Source of the DNA: Caballeronia sp. LZ062
GTDB taxonomy: Bacteria; Pseudomonadota; Gammaproteobacteria; Burkholderiales; Burkholderiaceae
Direction: 5' to 3'
DNA: 64,000 nucleotides
Assembly: GCF_031450785.1 (NCBI RefSeq)
Contig: NZ_JARTWB010000002.1
Location: 1,984,001-2,048,000, forward strand
The notes under the pieces are model-generated. The model was not told where the DNA came from. It was given only the letters and a program-made list of their open reading frames with translations, and made no database searches. Shown here in pieces: positions 19,164-28,363 of the stretch (positions within the stretch are counted from its first letter, which is position 1; each line of letters opens with the position of its first letter). The translations under genes and the position numbers were made by a program.

Positions 19164-19200
19164 CCTTGGAGGCCATTCAAATGGAAAGGCAATCAAGGAG
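19164..19200 (+). promoter_or_regulatory. Candidate riboswitch-like hairpin sequestering the permease ribosome site
   Basis: CCTTGG (19164-19169) pairs with TCAAGG (19193-19198), so the outer stem contains the AAGGAG ribosome site (19195-19200) of the permease. An inner stem CCAT/ATGG (19173-19176 with 19181-19184) closes on loop TCAA. The asymmetric internal loop AGG against AAAGGCAA lies between the stems. The gene encodes a purine-type NCS2 permease. Compact two-stem RNAs of this layout, such as the NMT1-motif xanthine riboswitches, are known in beta-proteobacteria. The family match was not tested. Confidence 0.45.
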
Positions 19201-19206
19201 ACACAC

Positions 19207-20598
19207 ATGGCATCGAGCACGAGCCACCAGAAGGTTCATCCGTGCGACGAACGGCTGCCGACCGGCCAGTTGCTGACGCTCGGCATACAGCATGTCCTCG
19301 TGATGTACGCGGGCGCCGTGGCGGTGCCGCTGATTCTCGGCGCGGCCATGCATCTGTCGAAGGATCAGGTCGCGTTCCTCATCAGCGCGGACCTATTCTC
19401 ATGCGGCGTAGCCACGCTGATCCAGACGCTCGGGCTGTGGATCTTCGGCATCCGGCTGCCGGTCATCATGGGCTGCACGTTCGCGGCGGTCGGACCGATG
19501 GTCGCCATCGGCACGAATCCGTCGCTCGGCATTCTCGATGTGTTCGGCGCGACCATCGCGGCGGGCGTCATCGGCATCTTTCTCGCGCCGATGATCGGCA
19601 AGCTGCTGCGCTTCTTTCCGCCGGTCGTGGTCGGCACGGTGATCGCCGTGATCGGTCTCTCGCTGATGGGCGTGGGCATCAACTGGGCGGCGGGCGGCGT
19701 CGGCAATCCCGACTACGGCAATCCGGTGTTTCTGCTGCTGTCGCTCGTCGTGCTCTCGCTGATTCTGCTCATCAACAAGTTCGCGCGCGGTTTCATCGCG
19801 AATATCTCGGTGCTGCTCGGCATTGTCGCGGGCTTCGTGATTGCCGCGATGCTCGGGCGCGTCAACATGGATGGCGTCGCCCATGCGCCGTGGGTCGGCA
19901 TCGTGCTGCCGTTCCACTTCGGCATGCCGCATTTCGATGCGCTCTCCGTCGCGACGATGGTCATCGTCATGTTCGTGACGTTCATCGAATCGACGGGGAT
20001 GTTCCTCGCGGTCGGCGATCTCGTCGAGCGCCCGGTCGATCAGAAGGCGCTCGTGCGCGGCCTGCGCGTGGATGGTCTAGGCACGCTGATCGGCGGCGTG
20101 TTCAACTCGTTTCCGCATACGTCGTTTTCGCAGAATGTCGGCTTGATCGGCGTGACAGGCGTGAAGAGCCGCTTCGTCTGCGCGACGGGCGGCGTGATTC
20201 TCGTCGTGCTCGGCCTCTTTCCGAAGATGGCGCAAGTGGTCGCCTCGGTGCCGCCGTTCGTGCTCGGCGGCGCGGGCATCGTGATGTTCGGCATGGTCGC
20301 GGCGAACGGCATCAAGGTGCTGTCGAAAGTCGACTTCGTGAAGAATCACCACAACCTGTTCATCGTCGCGGTGAGCGTCGGCCTCGGTCTCGTGCCGGTG
20401 GTCGCGCCGAAGTTTTTCTCGCAACTGCCGCACGCGCTGGAGCCGATTCTTCACAGCGGCATTTTGTTGGCGTCGGTGTCGGCGGTGGTGCTGAATATCG
20501 TGTTCAACGGCGTGCGTAAGGAACGCGATGCGCGCTGCGAGATCCGGCGGGCCGGGCATGATTTCGATGGCGCGGCGCACGCGTCGGAAGCGCAGTGA
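19207..20598 (+). CDS. NCS2 nucleobase:cation symporter (xanthine/uric acid permease family)
   Basis: A 463-residue membrane transporter of the nucleobase-ascorbate (NCS2) family with about 12-14 membrane segments. Family signatures are QHVLVMYAGAVAVPL near residue 27 and the conserved NSFPHTSFSQNVGLI near 300, whose Q/N pattern is typical of xanthine and urate carriers rather than uracil carriers. It would import purines with protons. The start at 19207 has AAGGAG 7 bases before it, and this site is inside a predicted hairpin. It stands alone on the plus strand and ends at a strong terminator. Confidence 0.88.
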   Translation: MASSTSHQKVHPCDERLPTGQLLTLGIQHVLVMYAGAVAVPLILGAAMHLSKDQVAFLISADLFSCGVATLIQTLGLWIFGIRLPVIMGCTFAAVGPMVAIGTNPSLGILDVFGATIAAGVIGIFLAPMIGKLLRFFPPVVVGTVIAVIGLSLMGVGINWAAGGVGNPDYGNPVFLLLSLVVLSLILLINKFARGFIANISVLLGIVAGFVIAAMLGRVNMDGVAHAPWVGIVLPFHFGMPHFDALSVATMVIVMFVTFIESTGMFLAVGDLVERPVDQKALVRGLRVDGLGTLIGGVFNSFPHTSFSQNVGLIGVTGVKSRFVCATGGVILVVLGLFPKMAQVVASVPPFVLGGAGIVMFGMVAANGIKVLSKVDFVKNHHNLFIVAVSVGLGLVPVVAPKFFSQLPHALEPILHSGILLASVSAVVLNIVFNGVRKERDARCEIRRAGHDFDGAAHASEAQ

Positions 20599-20633
20599 TG
20601 GGTTGAGGGAGGGCTTGGGGGTTTGATGGGTTG

Positions 20634-20663
20634 GCGCCGCGGTGGGAATCGCGGCGCTTTTTT
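20634..20663 (+). terminator. Rho-independent terminator of the NCS2 permease gene
   Basis: GCGCCGCG (20634-20641) pairs perfectly with CGCGGCGC (20650-20657) around an 8-base loop and is followed by six T. It lies 36 bp after the permease stop. Confidence 0.9.
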
Positions 20664-20917
20664 GTTCAGGCAAGCGCGAGCACGATGGACGGAGCACTTC
20701 GTGGAAGTGAGACAAAGGCTCCAATCCGCCTCATACCGGCCGCTCGGCGCCTTCCTGGCAGAACGGCTCTTAGCGAAGTACCAGCGTCTTTCGGTATTTC
20801 GCCAACGTCGCCGTGTTCAATGTCCGCTCAGACTGTGTTCGCCCTCCTTCGTTGCCTCGCCAGCCGAGGAACGACGTGAGTGCGTTCCCCAGCACCGGCG
20901 CTGCGACGCTCGGTGAC
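20664..20917. other. Non-coding region downstream of exuT
   Basis: This lies between the plus-strand terminator and the end of the minus-strand exuT gene. Two short plus-strand frames of 80-97 codons exist but match no recognised protein, have no good ribosome site and look like chance frames. No repeats or hairpins were found. Confidence 0.5.
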
Positions 20918-22213
20918 CTACTTCGCCGTTGCCTGCGCGACCGCCCAACCCTGCGCAGGCGCTTTGTCCGCACGCCGCGCCAGCAGGCACACCACGCCGG
21001 CGGCGATGATGTCGAAGACGGCCAGCACCACGAACAACGGGCTGTAGCCAATCTGCGTCACGAGCACTCCGAAGAGCGCCGTGAACGCCGCTGCGCCGAG
21101 ATAGCCTGCCATGCCACCCATGCCCGTGGCCGTCGCAACTTCGTTCTTGCCGAACATGTCGGACGTGATCGCGTAGAGCGCACCGGACAACGTCTGGTGA
21201 GCGAAGCCGCCGACGCACAGAAGTGCGATCGCCGCATACGGACTCGCCACCAGCCCAACGCATGCCGGTCCGATCATGCACAGCGCGCCGACCACGAACA
21301 CCATCTTGCGCGACGTGAACAACGAGACCTTCGCGTACTTGTGGAACAGCGGGCTGAGATAACCGCCGAGCACACAGCCGATATCGGCGGCAAGAAACGG
21401 CATCCACGCGAACATGGCCACTTCTTTGAGATTCATGTGGCGTTCGGTCATCATGTACAGCGGAATCCACGCATTGAAAGTCTGCCAGGCAGGCTCCGAG
21501 AGAATGCGCGGAATACCGATCGCCCAAAAGTCACGGCTGCCCAGCATCGACAGCCAGCCACGCCGGGCACTGGCGCCCGCATCGCTGTGCATGGACTCTT
21601 GCCCGCTCAGGATGTAGTCCCGCTCTGCGTCGCCCAGCAGTTTCTGCTTGCGCGGATGCATGTAGAGCGCCATCCACAGCACGCACCACACGACGCCTGC
21701 GACGCCGACCAGAATGAACGCCAGTCGCCAGTCTCCGTGCAACAACGCCCAGACGACGAGCGGCGGTGCCAGTAACGCGCCGATCGACGAGCCGATGTTG
21801 AACCAGCCGATAGCCACCGACCGTTCCTTCGCCGGAAACCACTCGCTTGTCGCCTTGACGCCGGCGGGAATACCGGCCGCTTCGGCTACACCAAGCAGGC
21901 CGCGAAAGAACGCAAGGCTACGCCAGCCCGTAGACCACGCCGCGGCCGCGCATGCCAGCGACCATGCGAGCGCGAAGGCCGCGAAGCCGATCTTCGTGCC
22001 GACCGTGTCGAGCAGGAAGCCCGCTACGGGCTGCATGAACGCATAGCAGAGCTGCCACGCGACGACGACGTGCGCGTATTGCTCCGTCGTCATGCCGAGG
22101 TTCTTCATCATGCTCGGCGCGGCCACGGATAGTGTGTTGCGTGCCAGATAGTTGATGATGAGCCCGGCTGCGACCAGGCTGACCATCCACCAGCGAATAC
22201 CTTTGACTTTCAT
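20918..22213 (-). CDS. exuT: MFS hexuronate transporter (ExuT-like)
   Basis: A 431-residue major facilitator of the anion:cation symporter (ACS) family with 12 predicted membrane segments. It begins with the family pattern RWWMVSLVAAGLIINYLARNT. The ACS motif GLLGVAEAAGIPAGVKATSEWFP, near residue 105, is typical of hexuronate and glucarate carriers. It would import glucuronate or galacturonate with protons. It follows the uronate dehydrogenase gene by 30 bp on the same strand, so the two form an uptake-oxidation operon. Confidence 0.85.
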   Translation of the reverse strand: MKVKGIRWWMVSLVAAGLIINYLARNTLSVAAPSMMKNLGMTTEQYAHVVVAWQLCYAFMQPVAGFLLDTVGTKIGFAAFALAWSLACAAAAWSTGWRSLAFFRGLLGVAEAAGIPAGVKATSEWFPAKERSVAIGWFNIGSSIGALLAPPLVVWALLHGDWRLAFILVGVAGVVWCVLWMALYMHPRKQKLLGDAERDYILSGQESMHSDAGASARRGWLSMLGSRDFWAIGIPRILSEPAWQTFNAWIPLYMMTERHMNLKEVAMFAWMPFLAADIGCVLGGYLSPLFHKYAKVSLFTSRKMVFVVGALCMIGPACVGLVASPYAAIALLCVGGFAHQTLSGALYAITSDMFGKNEVATATGMGGMAGYLGAAAFTALFGVLVTQIGYSPLFVVLAVFDIIAAGVVCLLARRADKAPAQGWAVAQATAK

Positions 22214-22243
22214 GCTACGTCTCCTCGTGACTCTTTCTATGCT

Positions 22244-23077
22244 TCAGGCGCGTTTCGGCGCCGTGATCGTCGCGTCGTCGGTAGCGTCGTCGCGCGAATA
22301 ATCGATGCCGACAAAGCTGCCGCCCTGGAACCGCTGACCCAGCGCGTCGAGCGGGTTCGGACGCGCGAGAATTTCGTCGGCGTAGTCCTCGGCGTTTTGT
22401 TCTGGCCGGTACCCGAGACGCGCGGCGCCACTGTTGTCCCACCAACTGCGAGAATTCGCGGAAACGCCCCAGACGGTCAGGAAGCCGACGTCTTCCGTTT
22501 CGATACAGCGATCGAGGAAATGCAGCAAATCGCGATGGCCGAACCAGGTGCTGAGATGGCGCGGCTCCGTTGGGCGTTCGAGACAACTGCCGATGCGCAC
22601 ACAAATGCTCTCGATACCGTGCTTGTCCCAATACATCCTTGCCAAGGATTCGCCCCACACCTTGCTAAGCCCATAGAACCCGTCCGGACGCAGTTCACAG
22701 TCGAGCGCGAGGCGCTCGGTGACCGGGTACATGCCGATCGCATGATTCGAGCTCGCGAATACGATGCGCTTCACTCCCTGCCGCCGTGCGCCTTCGTAGA
22801 CTTCGACGAGGCCGCGCAGATTGTTTTCGATGATCTCCGGCAGCGGACGCTCGACGCTCGTTCCGGCAAAGTGAATCAAGACATCCACGCCGTTGAGCAG
22901 CCGGTCGACCACTGCGGGATCCCGCAGATCGCCGTGCATGACGTCCTCCCCTTCGATGAGAGGCGTCAGCGGCTTCGAACCCGCCGCCGAACGCACGGGT
23001 GTGCCGCGCGCAATAAAAGCCGCCCGGACGACGGAGCCGAGTTGGCCGCCGGCACCGCTGAGCGCGATTGTCTTCAT
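22244..23077 (-). CDS. udh: Uronate dehydrogenase (NAD-dependent)
   Basis: Extended-SDR enzyme of 277 residues that oxidises glucuronate or galacturonate to the aldaro-lactone, the first step of oxidative hexuronate breakdown. The cofactor motif GAGGQLG is at residues 8-14. The catalytic set is Ser110 (FASSNHAIG) and Tyr135/Lys139 (YGLSK), matching characterised Udh proteins. The start has AAGGGAAC in front. Downstream enzymes for the aldarate are not in this window, so the pathway must continue elsewhere. Confidence 0.9.
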   Translation of the reverse strand: MKTIALSGAGGQLGSVVRAAFIARGTPVRSAAGSKPLTPLIEGEDVMHGDLRDPAVVDRLLNGVDVLIHFAGTSVERPLPEIIENNLRGLVEVYEGARRQGVKRIVFASSNHAIGMYPVTERLALDCELRPDGFYGLSKVWGESLARMYWDKHGIESICVRIGSCLERPTEPRHLSTWFGHRDLLHFLDRCIETEDVGFLTVWGVSANSRSWWDNSGAARLGYRPEQNAEDYADEILARPNPLDALGQRFQGGSFVGIDYSRDDATDDATITAPKRA

Positions 23078-23149
23078 AGAAATGTTCCCTTGACGTTGCG
23101 CGCGAAACCCGGCGCCCCGAACAAGGCGGTCTGCGGCAGCGAAAACGTT

Positions 23150-23163
23150 GTACGATGACGTAC
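23150..23163. promoter_or_regulatory. GTACG-N4-CGTAC palindrome, candidate uronate operator 1
   Basis: GTACGATGACGTAC has perfect 5-bp arms around ATGA. It lies 73 bp upstream of udh. A near-identical copy lies 119 bp further upstream. The repeated palindrome suggests a dimeric regulator, perhaps of the GntR family that often controls uronate genes; no such gene is in the window. Confidence 0.5.
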
Positions 23164-23239
23164 TATGTCATGCGCGCTAGTTAGCTGCCAAGCACGTGTA
23201 AACCCTTGCTTTTCGCGTATGTTTCACGATCGAAAGCGG

Positions 23240-23257
23240 TTGGAAAGCGTTTTCCAA
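23240..23257. promoter_or_regulatory. LacI-type palindrome upstream of udh
   Basis: TTGGAAAGCGTTTTCCAA is an 18-bp palindrome with one mismatch and the central GCG/CG step typical of LacI-family operators. It lies between the two GTACG palindromes, 163 bp upstream of udh. Confidence 0.5.
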
Positions 23258-23268
23258 GCGTCGGCATC

Positions 23269-23282
23269 GTACGATGACATAC
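23269..23282. promoter_or_regulatory. GTACG-N4-CATAC near-palindrome, candidate uronate operator 2
   Basis: GTACGATGACATAC matches the copy at 23150-23163 in 13 of 14 positions. Centre-to-centre spacing is 119 bp, compatible with looping between sites. Confidence 0.45.
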
Positions 23283-23566
23283 TCTTCACTATGCGGCGTC
23301 ATCGGGTCGATGACTTAGGGAATCGCCTCGGCTGATACCGCGTATCTTTAGCCGCATTCAAAATCGCCTCGGCGAAATGACTCGGCCATCACTTGAGGCT
23401 TTCTTGCCCCGTTTGGCTCTATGGCGCTGGTTCGCGCCGGACGGTAGGGCTAGGAGTGCTCGATCCCACTCCGAACGGTGAACGGTCGAATGCGTGTTTG
23501 CGGAGCTGAGCCGGCCCTCGGAACGTCGGCGCGTCGCGAGCCGCCGCCCCGGAGACGTGCGAAGAA
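23283..23566. other. Non-coding region upstream of the uronate operators
   Basis: No gene was recognised here. AATCGCCTCGGC occurs twice as a direct repeat (23321-23332 and 23362-23373), 41 bp apart. The rest shows no clear structure. Transcripts of the efflux operon end just after this region. Confidence 0.45.
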
Positions 23567-23593
23567 CAAAAAAAACCCGGCGCGATGGCCGGG
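23567..23593 (-). terminator. Rho-independent terminator of the efflux operon
   Basis: Read on the minus strand, CCCGGC (23593-23588) pairs with GCCGGG (23581-23576) and is followed by a run of T (23575-23567). It lies 24 bp beyond the stop of the outer-membrane channel gene. Confidence 0.85.
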
Positions 23594-23617
23594 CTTGGAT
23601 ACGGTTCGTTGATTGAA

Positions 23618-25144
23618 TCAGCCGGCTACCGCTGCCGACGCCGCCTGCGGCGTGCTCGCCGCCCCAACATCTGCAGGCGCTGCGGGCGCGTCGGCCGGGC
23701 GCGGCTGGTCGCCGGTATGCTCGATCCACCCGCCGCCCAGCGCCTGATACAGGTTCACCAGATTGGCGAGCCGCTCCGTGCGCACGGTGATCAGCGTCTG
23801 CTGCACCGAGTACAGGTCCTGCTGCGCGGTCAGCACGTTAAGGTAGCTGTCGACGCCCTGGTTGTACCGCATCGTCGACAAATCCAGGCGGCGCTGCTCC
23901 GCCGCCGTGTCGCGTTCGAGCGCCTGGATCTGCTGATCGTAGGTGCCGCGCGCGGCGAGCCCATCGGCGACATCGCGGAAAGCGGACTGAATCGCCTTCT
24001 CGTATGCCGCAATCTGGATGTTCTTCTGGATGTTCGCCAGATCCAGATTCGCCAGATTCTGGCCGCCCTGGAAGATCGGCAGCGTGATCGTCGGCGCGAA
24101 GCTCCATGCGGCCGAGCCGGGCTTGAAGAGCCCGCCGAGCGTCGGACTGAGCGTGCCGAAACTGCCCGTGAGCGAAATGCTCGGGAAGAACGCCGCCCGC
24201 GCCGCGCCGATGTTCGCGTTCGCGGCCAGCAGATTCTGCTCGGCTTCCATGATGTCCGGACGACGCGTGAGCAGATCCGACGGCAAGCCGGCGGGAATGT
24301 CCGTGAGCAGATCCTGTTCGTTGAGCGGCATGCCGGCCGGCAGGTCCTCCGGAATCGGCTCGCCGATCAGCAACGCGAGCGCGTTCACCGCCTGCGCCCG
24401 CGCGCGCTGTTGCGCCTGCAGGTTCGCCGCCGCCGTTTCGACCGCCGTCTGCGACTGAGATAAATCCAGCTCCGACGCGGTGCCGTTGTCGAATTGCAGC
24501 TTGACGATGTTGTAGGACGCCTGCGTGGTCTTGAGCGTCTGCTGCGTGACCTGCAATAGGTCGTCCGCCTGCAGCACTTGCAGATACTGCGAGGCCACTT
24601 GCGAGATGAGCGAAATCTCGAACGCCTTGCGGGCGTATGCAGTGGAGAAGTACTGCGCGAGCGCCTGATCCTTGAGGCTCTGCACGCGCCCGAACAGGTC
24701 GATCTCCCACGACGCGTTCAGGCCCACGGAATACGAGTTCGAGATGGTCTGACCGAACAACGACAGATCACGCGGCGTGCGCTGCTTCGACTGCCCGGCC
24801 TGCGCCGCGACGGACGGGAACAGCTCCGAGCGCACGATGCGGTACTGCGCCTGCGCCGCCTGAATGTTGAGCACCGACGTGCGCAAGTCGCGGTTGTTCT
24901 TAAGCGCGATGTCGATGAGCCGCTGAAGCCGCGCATCCACGAAGAAATCGCGCCAGCCGATCTCCGCCCCGGCGACGCCGTTCGCACTGCGCGCGCCGGC
25001 ATCGGCCGCGCCCGGCTGCGTGGCGTACACGCCGCCGGTCGGGAACGTCGACGAGACCGGCGCCGCGGGACGCTCGTACTTCGGGGCCATCGAGCAGCCC
25101 GCCAGCACGGCGACGGCCGCTGCAATCAAGGAAAGTCTACGCAT
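23618..25144 (-). CDS. oprB: RND efflux outer-membrane channel lipoprotein (NodT/OprM family)
   Basis: TolC-like outer-membrane factor of 508 residues. A lipoprotein signal with lipobox LAGC puts the lipidated Cys at residue 17. Two outer-membrane-efflux repeats follow (about 60-270 and 280-465), with motifs WEIDLFGR, RRPDIMEAE and GVDSYLNVL that define the NodT subgroup. It forms the exit duct for the pump encoded just upstream, with 1 bp between the genes. The start at 25144 gives the expected lipoprotein signal; an upstream 16-residue extension was rejected. Confidence 0.92.
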   Translation of the reverse strand: MRRLSLIAAAVAVLAGCSMAPKYERPAAPVSSTFPTGGVYATQPGAADAGARSANGVAGAEIGWRDFFVDARLQRLIDIALKNNRDLRTSVLNIQAAQAQYRIVRSELFPSVAAQAGQSKQRTPRDLSLFGQTISNSYSVGLNASWEIDLFGRVQSLKDQALAQYFSTAYARKAFEISLISQVASQYLQVLQADDLLQVTQQTLKTTQASYNIVKLQFDNGTASELDLSQSQTAVETAAANLQAQQRARAQAVNALALLIGEPIPEDLPAGMPLNEQDLLTDIPAGLPSDLLTRRPDIMEAEQNLLAANANIGAARAAFFPSISLTGSFGTLSPTLGGLFKPGSAAWSFAPTITLPIFQGGQNLANLDLANIQKNIQIAAYEKAIQSAFRDVADGLAARGTYDQQIQALERDTAAEQRRLDLSTMRYNQGVDSYLNVLTAQQDLYSVQQTLITVRTERLANLVNLYQALGGGWIEHTGDQPRPADAPAAPADVGAASTPQAASAAVAG

Positions 25145-25145
25145 T

Positions 25146-28100
25146 TCAATGTCCTTCGTTGGAGCCGCCGCCATCGCGCGGACGGTGCTCATCGGGATGA
25201 TGCTGCTCGTAGTGCTCGAGCGCCGTCTCCGGATTTTCCTTCTCGCCGCTGAACTGCGCGCGGATCACGACGAAGAACATCGGGACCATGAAGATCGCGA
25301 GGAAGGTCGCGGTCAACATGCCGCCGATCACGCCGGTACCGATCGCGTGCTGGCTCGCGGAACCCGCGCCGTTGCTGATCGCAAGCGGCATCACGCCGAG
25401 AATGAACGCGAGCGAGGTCATCAGAATCGGGCGCAAGCGCAGCCGCGCTGCTTCCATCGCCGCTTCGATCGGGCCCATCTTCTCCGACATCTGCAATTCG
25501 CGGGCGAATTCCACGATCAGAATTGCGTTCTTCGCCGACAAACCGACCGTGGTCAAGAGACCCACCTGGAAGAACACGTCGTTTTCCAGACCGCGCAACG
25601 TGACGGCGAGCAGCGCGCCGATCACGCCGAGCGGCACGACCATGATGACCGAGAACGGAATCGACCAGCTTTCATACAGCGCCGCGAGACACAGGAACAC
25701 GACGAGAATCGAGATGCCGTACAGAATCGGCGCCTGCGAACCCGACTGAATTTCCTGATACGACAGCCCGGTCCATTCGTAGCCGATGCCCGCCGGCAGC
25801 TTCGCCGCGATGGCTTCCATCGCCTGCATCGCCTGGCCGGTGGATTTGCCGGGGCCAGCCGCGCCCTGGATTTCGACCGACGAGATACCGTTGTAGCGTT
25901 CCAGCTTCGGCGAGCCGTACGTCCAGTCGCCGGTGGCGAACGCGGAGAACGGCACCATCCCGCCCGATCCGTTGCGCACGTACCAGTCGTTCATGTTCTC
26001 CGGCGTCATGCGGAACGGCGCGTCGGCTTGCAGGTACACCTTCTTGATCCGGCTGTCCGTATCGAGGAAGTTGTTCACGTACTGCGAAGCCCACGCGATC
26101 GAGAACGTCTGGTCGATCGACGCCGCCGTCACGCCGAGCGCGAGCGCCTTCTCACGGTCGATATTCACCTTGAACTGCGGCGTATCGTTCAGGCCGTTCG
26201 GGCGCACCTGCGCGAGCGTCGGGTCCTTCGCGGCCATGCCGAGCAGCTGATTGCGCGCGGCCATCAGCGCGTCGTGGCCCACGCCTGCGCGATCCTGCAG
26301 TTCGAAGTCGAAGCCCGCGGCCGTGCCGAGTTCAGGAATGGACGGCGGATTGACCGGGAACACCACCGCGTTCTTGTAGCCCGCGAAGCGCCCGAACAAG
26401 CGGCCCACCAGCGCCTGCACCTTCTGGTCGCCCTTCTGGCGCTGCGCGTAGTCCTTCATGCGCACGAACACGAGACCCGCGTTCTGACCGCGGCCCGCGA
26501 AGCTGAAGCCGTTGACCGTGAACGTCGATTCGACGATGGACGCTTCCTGATTCAGCAGATAGTCGGAGACGTCCTTCAGCGCGCGCGCCGTGGTTTCCTG
26601 CGTCGAACCGGCCGGCGTCTGCACGAGCACGAACATCGTGCCCTGGTCTTCGTCGGGAAGGAACGACTTCGGCAGCTTCACGAACAGGAAGCCGACCGCG
26701 ACGATCACGACCAGATAGATGACGAGCCAGCGCCCGGAGCGCCGGATCACGTGATAAACGCCCGAATGGTACTTGTCGCGGCTCTTGTCGAACGTGCGGT
26801 TGAACCAGCCGAAGAAGCCCTTCTTCGCTTCGTGATGACCTTGCGGAATCGGCTTAAGGATGGTCGCGCACAGCGCCGGCGTGAGAATCAGCGCGGTCAG
26901 CACGGAGAGCACCATCGCCGAGACGATCGTGAGCGAGAACTGTCGATAGATCGCGCCCACCGAGCCGCCCGACAACGCCACCGGCACGAACACCGCCGAC
27001 AGCACGAGCGCGACGCCCACCAGCGCGCCGGTGATCTGGCCCATTGCCTTGCGCGTTGCGTCGCGTGGCGATAAGCCCTCCTCCGCCATCACGCGCTCGA
27101 CGTTTTCCACGACCACGATTGCATCGTCCACCAGCAAGCCGATCGCGAGTACTAGACCGAACATCGATAGCGTATTGATGGAAAAGCCCACCGCCGCCAT
27201 GATCGCGAACGTGCCGAGCAACACGACCGGCACCGCGATGGTCGGAATCAGCGTGGCCCGCAAGTTCTGCAGGAACAGATACATCACGAGGAACACCAGC
27301 ACGATGCCTTCGATCAGCGTCTTGACCACGTCCTCGATGGACAGCCGCACGAACGGCGTGGTGTCGTACGGATACTTGACGACGAGCCCGTTCGGGAAGT
27401 ACTTCGACAGTTCGTCGATCTTCTGGCGCACGGCCTTCGCCGTGGCGAGCGCGTTCGCGCCCGTCGCGAGCTGAATGCCGAAGCCCGCCGCCGGCTGGCC
27501 GCTGTACTTGGTGTCGAAGTTGTAGTTTTCGCCGCCGAGTTCGATGCGCGCGACGTCCTTCAGGCGCACTTGCGAGCCGTCCTGATTCACCTTCAGCAGC
27601 ACGTTGCCGAACTGTTCGGGCGTGGTGAGCAGCGTCGCTTCGGTGATGGTCGCCTGCAGCAACTGCCCGGGCACCGACGGCGTGCCGCCGAGCGAACCGC
27701 CCGCGACCTGCACGTTCTGCGCGGTGAGCGCCGCCTGCACGTCCACCGGCGTGAGGCCGAAGTTGTTCAGCTTGTCCGCGTTAAGCCAGATACGCATGGC
27801 GTACTGCGAGCCGAAGAGCGTCACCGTGCCCACGCCGTCCAGACGGCTGACCGGATCCTGGATGTGCGACGCCACGTAGTTCGCGAGGTCGTACTTGCTC
27901 ATGCTGCCGTCCTGCGAGACGAACGCCAGCACGAGCAGGAAGCTGTTGCTCGACTTCGTGACCTTCGTGCCCAGCTGCTGCACGATCTGCGGCAGAAGCG
28001 GCGTTGCGAGCTGCAGCTTATTCTGCACCTGAACCTGCGCGATGTCCGGGTTCGTGCCCGGCGCGAACGTCAGCGTGATGGTCGCGGTGCCGGAGTCATC

Positions 28101-28346
28101 GGAGGTGGAGGACAGATACAGCAGGTGGTCGAGACCGCTCATCTGCTGCTCGATCACCTGCGTGACGGTGTTTTCGACCGTCTTCGCCGATGCGCCCGGA
28201 TACGTCGCGCTGATCTGGACGGCCGGCGGCGCGATGGTCGGGTACTGCGCGACCGGCAGCGTGAAGATGGACGCGATACCCGCGAGCATCAAAACGATGG
28301 CGATCACCCACGCGAAAATCGGGCGATCGATAAAGAACTTTGCCAT
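25146..28346 (-). CDS. bpeB: RND multidrug efflux transporter (BpeB/AcrB type)
   Basis: Inner-membrane proton-driven drug pump of 1066 residues, HAE1 family, the usual length. It begins [20 protein letters not shown]. The proton-relay aspartates are in [17 protein letters not shown] (about residue 405) and the relay lysine in [16 protein letters not shown] (about 940). Twelve membrane helices and two large periplasmic loops are evident. Its N-terminus resembles BpeB rather than AmrB of Burkholderia. The C-terminal end is His/Glu-rich. It follows the adaptor gene by 17 bp. Confidence 0.94.
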   Translation of the reverse strand: MAKFFIDRPIFAWVIAIVLMLAGIASIFTLPVAQYPTIAPPAVQISATYPGASAKTVENTVTQVIEQQMSGLDHLLYLSSTSDDSGTATITLTFAPGTNPDIAQVQVQNKLQLATPLLPQIVQQLGTKVTKSSNSFLLVLAFVSQDGSMSKYDLANYVASHIQDPVSRLDGVGTVTLFGSQYAMRIWLNADKLNNFGLTPVDVQAALTAQNVQVAGGSLGGTPSVPGQLLQATITEATLLTTPEQFGNVLLKVNQDGSQVRLKDVARIELGGENYNFDTKYSGQPAAGFGIQLATGANALATAKAVRQKIDELSKYFPNGLVVKYPYDTTPFVRLSIEDVVKTLIEGIVLVFLVMYLFLQNLRATLIPTIAVPVVLLGTFAIMAAVGFSINTLSMFGLVLAIGLLVDDAIVVVENVERVMAEEGLSPRDATRKAMGQITGALVGVALVLSAVFVPVALSGGSVGAIYRQFSLTIVSAMVLSVLTALILTPALCATILKPIPQGHHEAKKGFFGWFNRTFDKSRDKYHSGVYHVIRRSGRWLVIYLVVIVAVGFLFVKLPKSFLPDEDQGTMFVLVQTPAGSTQETTARALKDVSDYLLNQEASIVESTFTVNGFSFAGRGQNAGLVFVRMKDYAQRQKGDQKVQALVGRLFGRFAGYKNAVVFPVNPPSIPELGTAAGFDFELQDRAGVGHDALMAARNQLLGMAAKDPTLAQVRPNGLNDTPQFKVNIDREKALALGVTAASIDQTFSIAWASQYVNNFLDTDSRIKKVYLQADAPFRMTPENMNDWYVRNGSGGMVPFSAFATGDWTYGSPKLERYNGISSVEIQGAAGPGKSTGQAMQAMEAIAAKLPAGIGYEWTGLSYQEIQSGSQAPILYGISILVVFLCLAALYESWSIPFSVIMVVPLGVIGALLAVTLRGLENDVFFQVGLLTTVGLSAKNAILIVEFARELQMSEKMGPIEAAMEAARLRLRPILMTSLAFILGVMPLAISNGAGSASQHAIGTGVIGGMLTATFLAIFMVPMFFVVIRAQFSGEKENPETALEHYEQHHPDEHRPRDGGGSNEGH

Positions 28347-28363
28347 GAGGCGGGCTCCTGGTT

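Noticed and set aside
20664..20917. Possible gene remnant downstream of the NCS2 terminator
   Set aside because: Short frames match no known protein and lack ribosome sites; nothing supports a pseudogene.
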